Source of the DNA: Burkholderiales bacterium
GTDB lineage: Bacteria; Pseudomonadota; Gammaproteobacteria; Burkholderiales; SG8-41
DNA length: 14,037 nt
Assembly (NCBI GenBank): GCA_019746155.1
Contig: JAIESJ010000058.1
Coordinates: 1-14,037 of the forward strand
Direction: 5' to 3'
Shown: in pieces, positions 1-6,886 of the stretch
Layout: each line of letters begins with the position of its first letter
Position numbering within the stretch: position 1 is the first letter of the stretch
Position numbers and translations under genes: made by a program
The notes under the pieces: model-generated
Databases searched by the model: none
What the model was told of the DNA's origin: nothing
What the model saw: only the letters and a program-made list of their open reading frames with translations

Positions 1-111
1 GGCGGGGTTGGGGTTGTGTTTGGGGGGCTCACTCATTCACTCGTTCACCCTTCACTCAAAGCACTAGTTTTCTTAACGCTCGAATTTGAGCCTATGGATA
101 GGTGAAGCAAG
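1..111. other. Non-coding leader upstream of the E2 gene
   Basis: No gene is visible here. The first 27 bases are G/T-rich with G-runs at 4-7, 10-13 and 22-27. A pyrimidine-rich stretch built of TTCAC-like words follows at 29-57. An imperfect palindrome, CTCGAATTTGAG, lies at 79-90. A ribosome binding site, GGTGA at 101-105, precedes the E2 start. I could not identify a convincing promoter. The upstream gene lies outside the window. Confidence 0.6.
29..57. repeat. TTCAC-word pyrimidine repeat (copy 1)
   Basis: This stretch is a degenerate tandem of TCACTC and TTCACCC words. It resembles the block at 4386-4421, including the shared core TTCACCCTTCAC, which is interrupted by a few bases in the second copy. 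In both places it lies just after a G-rich segment and just before a gene start. This is a visible similarity only; the function is unknown. Confidence 0.5.
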
Positions 112-1353
112 ATGGACGTAATCATGCCGCAACTCGGCGAGACGGTGACCGAAGGCGTCGTCACCAGGTGGTACAAGAAAGTCGGCGATGCCGTCAAGGC
201 TGACGAGACGCTGTTTGATATCGAGACCGACAAGGTCAGCACCGAGATTCCGGCGCCGGCCTCCGGCGTGCTGGCGGAAATCCTGGTCGAAGAGGGCGTG
301 ACGGCGAAAGTCGGCGCGCGGCTCGCGGTGATCCGGGAAAGCGGGCAGGCGGCGCAATCTTTGGATCTGGCACCAGTTGCCCCAGCGACGATTTCGCGGG
401 AACCAACAAGTGAGGCGCCGCCTGAACGAAGAGCTAGTCTGGACGCCGCGGGCCGGCTATCTCCCGTTGTGAGAAAGCTCGTCGCCGAACACGGGCTCGA
501 TCCCGGCCGGATTTCCGGCACCGGGCGCGATGGACGCATCACGCGGGATGACGTTACTGCGTTCATTGCGGGCGCTGCGAAATCCGCCGTGTCTGCGGCG
601 CCGGCCGCCCCTGCGCCGGCAGCAATCGATGCGACTGCCGCGAGCACAACCGTGCCGCTCAACAGCGTGCGCAAGCGCGTGGCCGAAAACATGCTCAAGT
701 CGTGGACCACCGTGCCCCATGTGTTGCAGGTGGCGGAGGCGGATTTTCATCGCGTCGAGCAGGCGCGGCAGGCGCTGAGCGCGGAGTGGAAAAGCCGCGA
801 AGGCTTTGCGTTAACCTATCTGCCGTTCATTGTGCGCGCCGTATCGATCGCGCTTGCCAAGTTTCCACGGTTGAACGCGACGTTCAATGGCGACAGCCTC
901 ACGCTGCACCGTCGCATCCATCTCGGCATCGCGGTCGATCTCGGTTTCGAGGGCCTGCTGGTGCCGGTCGTCAAGGATGTGCCCAACAAGTCTCTTCCAA
1001 AAATAGCAAAAGAAATCAATGACTTATCAAATCGCGCGCGCGCCGGAAAGCTCAAGCCCGATGAGCTCGCCGAGGGCACCTACACCCTCACCAACAACGG
1101 TGCGTTCGGCACCGTGATCACGGCGCCCATCATCAACCAGCCGCAGGTGGCGATTCTCTCGACCGACGCCATCCGCAAGAAGCCGGTCGTGATCGAGGGG
1201 CCGGAAGGCGACAGCATCGCCATTCGGCCGGTCGGCGTACTGGCGCAAACGTTCGACCACCGCGCCGTCGACGGTGCTTATGCGGCCGCTTTCCTGCGCG
1301 AGTTGAAGACCATCATCGAGACCCGCCACTGGGCGCAGGATTTGCAGGCGTGA
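112..1353 (+). CDS. Dihydrolipoamide acyltransferase (E2) of a 2-oxo acid dehydrogenase complex
   Basis: This is the E2 core enzyme that transfers an acyl group from lipoyl-lysine to CoA in a pyruvate, branched-chain 2-oxo acid or acetoin dehydrogenase complex. The 413-residue protein shows the full domain order. An N-terminal lipoyl domain (about 1-75) has the lipoylated lysine K41 in the motif ETDKVST. An Ala/Pro-rich linker follows, then a peripheral subunit-binding domain (about 115-153, LSPVVRKLVAEHGLDP...GRITRDDV). A second Ala/Pro linker leads to the catalytic domain, ending in the active-site motif FDHRAVDG with H383 and D387. The start is set by GGTGA seven bases upstream. Partner E1 and E3 genes do not follow it, so they are probably upstream, outside the window. 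The substrate class cannot be fixed from E2 alone, though the single lipoyl domain and its sequence favour a branched-chain or acetoin-type enzyme over the multi-lipoyl enterobacterial pyruvate E2. Confidence 0.93.
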   Translation: MDVIMPQLGETVTEGVVTRWYKKVGDAVKADETLFDIETDKVSTEIPAPASGVLAEILVEEGVTAKVGARLAVIRESGQAAQSLDLAPVAPATISREPTSEAPPERRASLDAAGRLSPVVRKLVAEHGLDPGRISGTGRDGRITRDDVTAFIAGAAKSAVSAAPAAPAPAAIDATAASTTVPLNSVRKRVAENMLKSWTTVPHVLQVAEADFHRVEQARQALSAEWKSREGFALTYLPFIVRAVSIALAKFPRLNATFNGDSLTLHRRIHLGIAVDLGFEGLLVPVVKDVPNKSLPKIAKEINDLSNRARAGKLKPDELAEGTYTLTNNGAFGTVITAPIINQPQVAILSTDAIRKKPVVIEGPEGDSIAIRPVGVLAQTFDHRAVDGAYAAAFLRELKTIIETRHWAQDLQA

Positions 1354-1362
1354 AGTGGCGCT

Positions 1363-1431
1363 GATGGAACCCGTGGTCAAGGTCAAGATGCTGAGCGGCA
1401 AGCAACTGCTCGGCACGGCGCGCACGGCATG
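1363..1431 (+). pseudogene. Possible gene stub (22 codons), perhaps of a VOC/glyoxalase protein
   Basis: A short open frame, MEPVVKVKMLSGKQLLGTARTA, follows the E2 stop by nine bases. Its opening VVKVKMLS resembles, from memory, the first beta strand of some VOC-superfamily (glyoxalase/dioxygenase-fold) proteins, which continue with HGTL. Here the resemblance ends after eight residues and the frame closes soon afterwards. Because the next two genes carry large internal deletions, this may be the 5' end of another deleted gene. It may equally be chance reading in spacer DNA; no clear ribosome binding site precedes it. The rest of the 1354-1478 spacer shows nothing except the Shine-Dalgarno AAGGAG at 1465-1470 for the next gene. 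Confidence 0.25.
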
Positions 1432-1478
1432 AAGCCGCACGTATATTTAACCCGGCGGCGCAACAAGGAGAAAAGTAA

Positions 1479-1996
1479 ATGACAGGGCAGAAAATAGGCG
1501 CGCTGGTTGATCCGGCCTGGCTTGAGGCGAATCGCAATGATCCCAAGGTCAAGCTGATCGAAATCGCGGGAATGGGGCAGGACCAGATGCAAGCGTACCA
1601 GGCGGGGCATATTCCGGGCGCCGTGTGCTGGAAATGGAAGGAGATGCTGTGGGATTCTCACATGCGGGATTTCCCTTTCCCGGAGGAGTTTGCGCGCCGG
1701 CTTGGCGCGGCCGGCATCGGCAATGACGATACAGTGGTGTTCTACGGCGAAGGCGTGCAATTCGGCATTTATGCATGGTGGACGTTCACCCGAGGAGTAC
1801 AGCGGCCAGCGTGTCGGCGGACCCGGCGGGCCGGATACCGGTGCGTTGCGCTATGGACGGATTCCCGGTGCGAAGCACCTGTTCTATTCCGATCTCATTT
1901 GCGCTGACGGAGTTGCTCGGTTACAAGAACGTGCGGGTTTACGACGGCTCGTGGACCGAGTGGGGCAACCTGGTGGGTGTGCCGGTCGAGCGTTAG
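1479..1996 (+). pseudogene. Decayed two-domain rhodanese-type sulfurtransferase
   Basis: Intact members (thiosulfate or 3-mercaptopyruvate sulfurtransferases) have two rhodanese domains, about 280-300 residues, and a catalytic Cys loop in the second. Here three pieces of one such protein lie in three different frames. From 1479 the N-terminal domain reads to GVQFGIYAWWTF (about 1787). From about 1786, another frame reads SPEEYSGQRVGG, then GRIPGAKHLFYSDL (to about 1905). From 1898, the third frame reads FALTELLGYKNVRVYDGSW to a TAG at 1994-1996. The end of domain 1 and the Cys loop (usually CxxGxRSS) before FALTELLGY are missing. The start is good (AAGGAG eight bases upstream), but translation would make a 142-residue protein with a scrambled tail. 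No catalytic Cys can be encoded, so I call this non-functional. The retained pieces show no other damage. Confidence 0.88.
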
Positions 1997-2042
1997 GCCG
2001 TGGTCGCCGGTTCGGGGGCAGTAAATTGATGAGGAAAGGCAG

Positions 2043-2788
2043 ATGGGCGGATTGATACGTGTCTTGAGTGCCGTGCTTGGCATCGCGATGGTGCTCCAGG
2101 CGTTTGCACAATCAGCGCCAGTCTGTATCCCCGGCTGTCTTACAACGCAATGAAGGATCTGGCGCCAATCACGGTAATCGCCTCGACGCCATATATGCTG
2201 ATTCTCCATCCGTCCGTTCCCGCGAAATCAGTGAAAGAACTCATCAAGCTCGCCAGAAGCAGACCAGGGCAGCTCAATTATGCGTCGGCGGGAAGCGGTA
2301 CGGCGTCACACCTGGCCGGAGAAATGTTCAAGAAAATGGCGGGCATCGAGGTGGCGCACATCCCCTACAAGGGCGTCGGGCCGGCGGTGACGGACGTCGT
2401 TGCCGGACATGTATCGCTGATGTTGAGTGGCCTGCCGCCAGCGATGCCGCAGGTCAAGGCAGGTAAATTGCGTGCCCTGGCTATCGCCGATGCGAAACGT
2501 TCTGCGCTGATTCCGGATCTTCCGACTATTGCCGAATCCGGTCTTCCGGGGTTTGTCGTTGAGAACTGGATAGGCTTGCTTGCGCCCGCAGGAACGCCCG
2601 CCGATATTATCGCCCGCCTCAACAGCGGGGTATTGAAGGCGCTGAATGCTGCGGGAGTGCGCGAAAAGCTGTCGGCGCAGGGTTTCGAGCCCGCAGGCAA
2701 CGCACCTCAGCAGTTTTCTGCTCAACTTAAATCGGAAATAGAGAAATGGGCGAAGGTAATCAAGGAAACGGGCGTCAAGGCCGACTGA
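2043..2788 (+). pseudogene. Decayed Bug/TctC-family tripartite tricarboxylate transporter receptor
   Basis: Bug proteins are periplasmic solute receptors of about 320 residues that serve TTT carriers or act as stand-alone sensors for carboxylates. From 2043, behind a strong Shine-Dalgarno (GAGGAAAGG, 2031-2039), the sequence encodes a typical signal peptide: a Met-Gly-Gly-Leu-Ile-Arg start, a hydrophobic core and an AFAQ cleavage region. This frame stops at 2151-2153. The body resumes in another frame at about 2111 with ISASLYPRLSYNAMKDLAPI and continues undamaged to the usual C-terminus at 2788, including LNYASAGSGTASHLAGEMF, HIPYKG and LPGFVVENWIGL. About 75 residues of the first lobe (the YPTKPI...GG...NRPGAGG region in the family) are absent. 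An ATG at 2150 could yield 212 residues, but it has no ribosome binding site and the product would lack a signal peptide and half of a lobe. Confidence 0.88.
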
Positions 2789-2836
2789 GTTTTTGAAGGC
2801 CGAGACATTCAAGACAATTTCCCGGAAGGATGAGTC

Positions 2837-3334
2837 ATGGCTACGCAAGTGATTTCTGAAGAAAAACTGGACCTTTCCAAGCCCATTGTGCGCAAGAAAA
2901 CGCTGACGGCGAAAAATGAGGCGACACTGAAGACGGTGATCGACTGCGGCGAGTTCGGCAAAATGATCACCGATGAACCGGTGCCGCACGGCGGCACGGG
3001 CGAAGGGCCGTCGCCGCTGCAGGCGGTGCTGGGCGCCTTGTGCGGCTGCGAATCGGTGACGTTCAGCCGCACCGCGAAAGAAATGGGCTTCAGCTATCGC
3101 GGCATCGAGTTCGAGGCGATGTATACCATCGATATTCGCGGTCGTCTCGGCGACCGCACGGTGCGTCCGCATTTCCAGTCGGTAAGAGTGCAGGCGCTGG
3201 TCGATACCGACGAGCCCGAGGAGAGGCTGCGCGCGGTGGTGGAAGAAACGGAGGCGCGCTGCCCGGTGTTCAACCTGTTCAAGGACGCGAACGTCAACCT
3301 GCAAATGCTGTGGGTGCGACGCGCCGCGAAGTGA
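2837..3334 (+). CDS. OsmC-family protein
   Basis: OsmC/Ohr-fold proteins are small cytoplasmic enzymes. Characterised members reduce organic hydroperoxides with a pair of cysteines; others have unknown substrates. The 165-residue product has the expected features: an N-terminal beta region, GGTGEGPSPLQAVLGALCGC leading into the central helix with C69 and C71, and a second conserved cysteine, C142, in ARCPVFNLFKDA. Having both cysteine positions supports thiol chemistry, but the extra C71 and the local motif fit the general OsmC group better than Ohr. The start is ATG 2837 with GGAAGGA at 2824-2830. It lies 48 bases after the decayed Bug gene and 33 bases before the next gene, probably in one transcript with the latter. 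It is intact, unlike the two genes upstream. Confidence 0.88.
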   Translation: MATQVISEEKLDLSKPIVRKKTLTAKNEATLKTVIDCGEFGKMITDEPVPHGGTGEGPSPLQAVLGALCGCESVTFSRTAKEMGFSYRGIEFEAMYTIDIRGRLGDRTVRPHFQSVRVQALVDTDEPEERLRAVVEETEARCPVFNLFKDANVNLQMLWVRRAAK

Positions 3335-3367
3335 TTTTTTCCGGTTTTTTGCTCTGAAAGGTGGAAG

Positions 3368-4294
3368 ATGGCAAACATGAAGCAACACAAACTCGGCTGG
3401 ATCGGCATCGGCCGCATGGGTTACGCGATGGCCGAGCGGCTGGCCAGGGCCGGCTGCGACATTTCGGTCTGGAACCGCACCCGAGCGAAGGCGGAGCCGT
3501 TGGCGAAGTCCGGTGCAAAGGTGGTCGATGCGCTGACTGATCTCGCGGACTGCGACATCGTGTTCACCATGGTGTCCACCGGCAAGGACGTCAAGGAGGT
3601 GCTGTTCGGGCCCAACGGCGTGATGTCCAAAGGCAAGGCACCGAAAATCGTCGTCGACAGCACCTCGATATCGCTCGAGGAGTCGGCAGAGATCCGGGAG
3701 AAACTGGCCAAACAGGGCGTGAAGCTTCTGGCGTCGCCGGTTTCGGGCAATGCCAAGGTGATCAAGGCCGGCAAGCTCACGGTGGTCGCCTCCGGCCCCA
3801 AGGACGCCTTCGATGCGGTTGCGCCGTATCTCGAGGCGATAGGTCAGGGTGTGTCCTACGTTGGCGATGGCGAACTGTCGCGCATCGCCAAGATCTGCCA
3901 CAACGTGATGCTGGGCGTGGTGATCCAGAACCTGTGCGAGATCACCGTGCTGGCCGAGAAGGCCGGCATGAAACGTCACGCTTTCCTCGACTTCCTCAAC
4001 AAGAGCGTGATGGGCTCGATGTTCACGCGCTACAAGACGCCGGCGCTGACCAATCTGGATTTTCACGTCACGTTCACGGCGGAACTGCTGCGCAAGGATA
4101 TCGACCTGGGTCTTGCCGCGGGCAGGCAATTCGGTGTGCCGATGCCGACCACTTCGATCACGCGCGACATGGTGCAGACGCTGATTGGCCACGGCTACGA
4201 TCAGGATTTCTCGCAGCTGCTGCTGCTCCAAGCCGAGGCCTCGGGCATCGATTTGAAGCCGGAGAACGTGCAGGTCGGCGACGGCCTGTCTTGA
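3368..4294 (+). CDS. 3-Hydroxyisobutyrate dehydrogenase-family NAD(P)-dependent oxidoreductase
   Basis: Members of the beta-hydroxyacid dehydrogenase family oxidise 3-hydroxyisobutyrate or tartronate semialdehyde-type substrates, or reduce the corresponding semialdehydes. The 308-residue protein matches the family length. It has a Rossmann motif GIGRMG at 13-18, then VWNRT after the second strand; an Arg after Asn at that point often goes with NADP(H). The substrate loop reads SPVSGN (123-128) where the family has DAPVSGG. The catalytic Lys and its partner Asn are K175 and N179 in RIAKICHN. A C-terminal helical domain ends with KDIDLGL and SQLLLLQ. The start is ATG 3368 with AAGGTGG four bases upstream; a second ATG lies three codons in. 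The two substitutions in the substrate loop make the exact substrate uncertain, so I do not assign a gene name. Confidence 0.9.
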   Translation: MANMKQHKLGWIGIGRMGYAMAERLARAGCDISVWNRTRAKAEPLAKSGAKVVDALTDLADCDIVFTMVSTGKDVKEVLFGPNGVMSKGKAPKIVVDSTSISLEESAEIREKLAKQGVKLLASPVSGNAKVIKAGKLTVVASGPKDAFDAVAPYLEAIGQGVSYVGDGELSRIAKICHNVMLGVVIQNLCEITVLAEKAGMKRHAFLDFLNKSVMGSMFTRYKTPALTNLDFHVTFTAELLRKDIDLGLAAGRQFGVPMPTTSITRDMVQTLIGHGYDQDFSQLLLLQAEASGIDLKPENVQVGDGLS

Positions 4295-4300
4295 AAATCG

Positions 4301-4421
4301 GTGAATGCGTGAAGGGTGAATGCGTGATCCCCCTCGCCCGCATAACGGGCGCTCCCCCGCAGCGGGGGAGCGGGTGTCGCTTTTTCCCTTCACTCTTCAC
4401 CCTTTACCCTTCACGTTTCAC
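4301..4421. repeat. Intergenic repeat block with nested inverted repeats
   Basis: This spacer is a palindromic composite. The outer arms CGTGAAGGGT (4308-4317) and ACCCTTCACG (4406-4415) are exact reverse complements, extended by GTGAA (4301-4305) and TTCAC (4417-4421). Inside are two overlapping GC-rich hairpins: CGCCCG/CGGGCG (4335-4340 with 4346-4351) and a 10-bp perfect stem at 4350-4359 with 4363-4372. The pyrimidine-rich part (4386-4421) resembles bases 29-57. The design recalls REP/BIME-like or MITE-like intergenic elements, but only one full copy is visible, so the class is an inference. Confidence 0.6.
4350..4388 (+). terminator. Possible intrinsic terminator after the oxidoreductase gene
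   Basis: A perfect 10-bp GC-rich stem (4350-4359 with 4363-4372) has a three-base loop and is followed eight bases later by a run of five T residues (4381-4385). The gap between stem and T-run is longer than in a classic rho-independent terminator, so termination may be partial or the structure may be part of the repeat element. If active, it would separate the OsmC/oxidoreductase pair from the nitrilase operon. Confidence 0.35.
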
Positions 4422-4438
4422 TGGCCGGGAGGCCCACG

Positions 4439-5572
4439 ATGGGTGACAAGTATCCGGTAGTGAAGGTTGCCGCAGTACAGGCGGCGTCGGTATTTCTTGA
4501 CCGCGAGGGCTCGACTGAAAAAGCATGCCGCCTTATCCGCGAGGCCGGAGCCAATGGCGCACGCGTCATCGCGTTCCCGGAGGGTTTCATTCCCACGCAT
4601 CCGGTGTGGTATCACCACCATGCGGCGACCGGCGCAATCGCCAACAAGCTGGCGGTCGAGCTGTTCAAAAACTCAGTGGAGATTCCCGGTCCGGAAATCG
4701 AGGCGCTGTGCGTGGCTGCGCGCGACGCCAATGCCTATGTCGTGATGGGCGTATGCGAGAAACTGCCGCAGACGCTCGGCACCATGTTCAATACGCAGGT
4801 GTGGATCGGCCCGGATGGCAAGCTCATCGGCAAGCACCAGAAAATCATGCCCACCGTCGGCGAGCGACTGGTGCACACGGGCGGCTTCGGCGATACTTTC
4901 GGCGCCTTCCAGACCGAGTTCGGACCGGCAAGCGGATTGATCTGCGGCGAGAATTCGAATCCGCTGGCGATATTTGCGCTGACCGCCGAGGGCTCACGCC
5001 TGCATGTCATGAGCTGGCCCAATCATTTCCCGACCAGCGGCGATCCGATGCGCAACCGTGTTGCCATCGACTCGCAGGCCTTCGCCCAGATGAGCAAGGC
5101 CTGGGTGATCTCGGCGTGCGGCACGGTGGACGAGGACATGATTCGCAAGCTCGAAGTCGGCCCTGAGGGCGAGAAATTTCTGCGCAACCCGGACTGCTGC
5201 GGCGGCAGCGTGATCGTTGCGCCCAACAGCCGCGTCGTGGCGGGGCCGCTGGGCGCGGAGGAGGGCATCCTTTACGCGGAGTGCAACCTCGAGCTTGGTA
5301 TCAATATGAAGCTGCGCCACGACTTCGCCGGGCACTACAACCGGCCGGACATTTTTCAATTGCATATCAACCGCAGCGCGCCGCGCATCTACACCGTCTA
5401 CGGCAGTAACGAGGCGCCGGTGCTAGGCGCGCCGGACGCGGTGTCGCGGCTTGCGGACGCGACAGCGCAGGCGGTGCAGGCCGGCGGAAACAGCAAGCGG
5501 CTCGCCGGGCATTCTCCGGAGAAACTGCCGGAGCCGGGCATGGCTGATCTTCAGCACTTGAAACGAGAGTGA
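4439..5572 (+). CDS. Nitrilase-superfamily carbon-nitrogen hydrolase
   Basis: This is a cytoplasmic hydrolase of nitriles, or less likely amides, that uses a Glu-Lys-Cys triad. All three residues are visible: E48 in AFPEGF, K135 in KHQKIMPT and C169 in LICGENSNPLA. The CGEN form of the cysteine motif, the 377-residue length and downstream features such as SWPNHFPT fit the aliphatic/aryl nitrilase branch (branch 1) better than the shorter amidase-type omega-amidases. The start is ATG 4439 behind GGGAGG (4427-4432). The stop codon overlaps or nearly abuts the following propeller gene, and ABC importer genes follow, so the substrate is probably taken up by that importer. The product would be a carboxylate plus ammonia, or an amide. 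The substrate cannot be told from the sequence. Confidence 0.9.
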   Translation: MGDKYPVVKVAAVQAASVFLDREGSTEKACRLIREAGANGARVIAFPEGFIPTHPVWYHHHAATGAIANKLAVELFKNSVEIPGPEIEALCVAARDANAYVVMGVCEKLPQTLGTMFNTQVWIGPDGKLIGKHQKIMPTVGERLVHTGGFGDTFGAFQTEFGPASGLICGENSNPLAIFALTAEGSRLHVMSWPNHFPTSGDPMRNRVAIDSQAFAQMSKAWVISACGTVDEDMIRKLEVGPEGEKFLRNPDCCGGSVIVAPNSRVVAGPLGAEEGILYAECNLELGINMKLRHDFAGHYNRPDIFQLHINRSAPRIYTVYGSNEAPVLGAPDAVSRLADATAQAVQAGGNSKRLAGHSPEKLPEPGMADLQHLKRE

Positions 5573-5574
5573 GC

Positions 5575-6813
5575 ATGGAAGCCCTGGACTGCCGCGCCAG
5601 AACGCCCGCCGAAACCGGGCGGGCAATTATCGAGCGCTACAACGCCAGCATGATCGGTGCCCGCCTCGAAGCGCGCATCGATGCCTACGATTCCGGCCTC
5701 AAGGTGTGGCTGCTGGAAGCCGGTGTACGCCACAGCGTCTCGCGATTGGCCGACGGCTCGTGGCGGCTTTTCATCGAGCGCGGCCTGTGCCCGGCGCAGG
5801 GCTCGATTTCCGGAGTGCATCATGTGGTGAGCGCGGATGACGGCACGGTATGGACTTGCGAGCGCGGCGCGCGCGCAGCGCGTATCGACGGCCACGAGAA
5901 ACGCGTCGTCGCGAGCGGTGCGGTAGCGCGCCAGGCATCGCATCTGGCCATTGACGCCGACGCCCGCCTGCTTTTCATCGCCGACGCGGGAAACAATCAA
6001 ATCGTGGCGGCGCGTGCCGCCGATCTCAAGGTCGAACAGACATGGCCGGCGCCGGGCATGCCGCAGCTGCCGCTGGTGAACCGGGACGGCATCGTGTGCG
6101 TCACCGGCGGCGGCACCGGCACGCTGACCATTGCGCGACCGCACGGTGGCCGGTATGTCGAACAAACGATCGCGGTAGGCCGCTGGCCGCACGATCCGCT
6201 GTTGACTCTCGATGGCGGGTATCTGTTCGTGCCGTGCGTTGGTGACAGCGAACTCGTCAAAGTGCGCCTTGCGGACGGGCGCATCGTCGGCCGCTGCGCG
6301 GTCGGCGACGGGCCGTCGCATCTGGCGCTGCATCCTGACGGCACGCGCGTTTATGCCGCCGGCAGCTGGGACGGCACGCTGACTTGCGTGAGCGTCGAGG
6401 GCGAGCGTGTGGCGGACGCGGAAAGCGGGGGCTGGGCGCATGCGATTGACATCACGCCCGATGGCCGCTGGGTCTTGGTGGCCAACTTCCTTGACGATAC
6501 GCTGGCGGTGTTCGATCCGGACACGCTCGCGCGCGTTGCGTTGCTGCCGACGGAATCCTATCCGCACGGGCTCGACGTCTCGCCTGACGGCCGCTATGCG
6601 ATTGCAACGGGGTTTGCCTCCGATCACGTGCGGCTCTATGACGCGCAGGCACACACTGAAATTGCGCGTATCGAAGTGGGACTGGGGTCGTCGCACAGCG
6701 TGTTCCTGAACGATGAAGCCACTGCGTTTGTCGGATGTTCGGTCAGCGATCACGTGGCGTGCATCGATCTCGCCGCGCGGCGCAGCGTGAAGCGGCTGCG
6801 GTTGGATGCGTGA
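5575..6813 (+). CDS. Cytoplasmic YVTN/YncE-like beta-propeller protein
   Basis: The product is about 412 residues with no signal peptide or membrane segment. After an N-terminal cap of about 70 residues come eight repeats of about 41 residues, each with a strand followed by a turn such as HPDG, TPDG or SPDG, the pattern of YVTN/YncE-type propellers. A histidine recurs just before the first strand of seven repeats. Counted from a GTG at 5569 these are H84/H85, H125, H208, H251, H291, H333 and H376; the third repeat has Q166 instead. I chose ATG 5575 because GAGAG lies just upstream. The alternative GTG 5569 overlaps the nitrilase stop and adds two residues. The overlap or two-base gap implies translational coupling to the nitrilase. 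No enzymatic motif is recognised; a scaffold, lactonase-like or metal-binding role are all possible. Confidence 0.8.
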   Translation: MEALDCRARTPAETGRAIIERYNASMIGARLEARIDAYDSGLKVWLLEAGVRHSVSRLADGSWRLFIERGLCPAQGSISGVHHVVSADDGTVWTCERGARAARIDGHEKRVVASGAVARQASHLAIDADARLLFIADAGNNQIVAARAADLKVEQTWPAPGMPQLPLVNRDGIVCVTGGGTGTLTIARPHGGRYVEQTIAVGRWPHDPLLTLDGGYLFVPCVGDSELVKVRLADGRIVGRCAVGDGPSHLALHPDGTRVYAAGSWDGTLTCVSVEGERVADAESGGWAHAIDITPDGRWVLVANFLDDTLAVFDPDTLARVALLPTESYPHGLDVSPDGRYAIATGFASDHVRLYDAQAHTEIARIEVGLGSSHSVFLNDEATAFVGCSVSDHVACIDLAARRSVKRLRLDA

Positions 6814-6886
6814 GGTTGACTCCCGCTGGTGGAGCGCCTAACCTGAAAGAAAGCGTGCGACGCGAAGAAAAACGGAGGATGAGGAA

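Noticed and set aside
1..27. Possible G-quadruplex in the G-rich start of the window
   Set aside because: Only three separated runs of three or more G are present, so a stable three-layer quadruplex lacks a proper fourth tract.
1354..2150. Programmed frameshifting as an explanation for the split sulfurtransferase and Bug frames
   Set aside because: Large conserved protein segments are missing at each frame change, so a ribosomal shift could not restore a functional product; deletion explains the pattern better.
2306..4393. A 695-codon open frame on the minus strand across the Bug, OsmC and oxidoreductase genes
   Set aside because: It is antisense to recognisable proteins with intact active sites, has no domain I recognise and is rich in Arg/His as expected of a complement-strand shadow in GC-rich DNA.
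5551..6753. A 400-codon minus-strand open frame opposite the beta-propeller gene
   Set aside because: Low-complexity Arg/Ala/His composition with no recognisable motif; the plus strand shows a clear repeat protein with coupled start.
6816..6844. Possible sigma-70 promoter before the ATPase gene (TTGACT, 17 bases, TAACCT)
   Set aside because: The -35 match is good but the -10 box matches only about half of the consensus, and the spacing alone is weak evidence in a 73-base gap.
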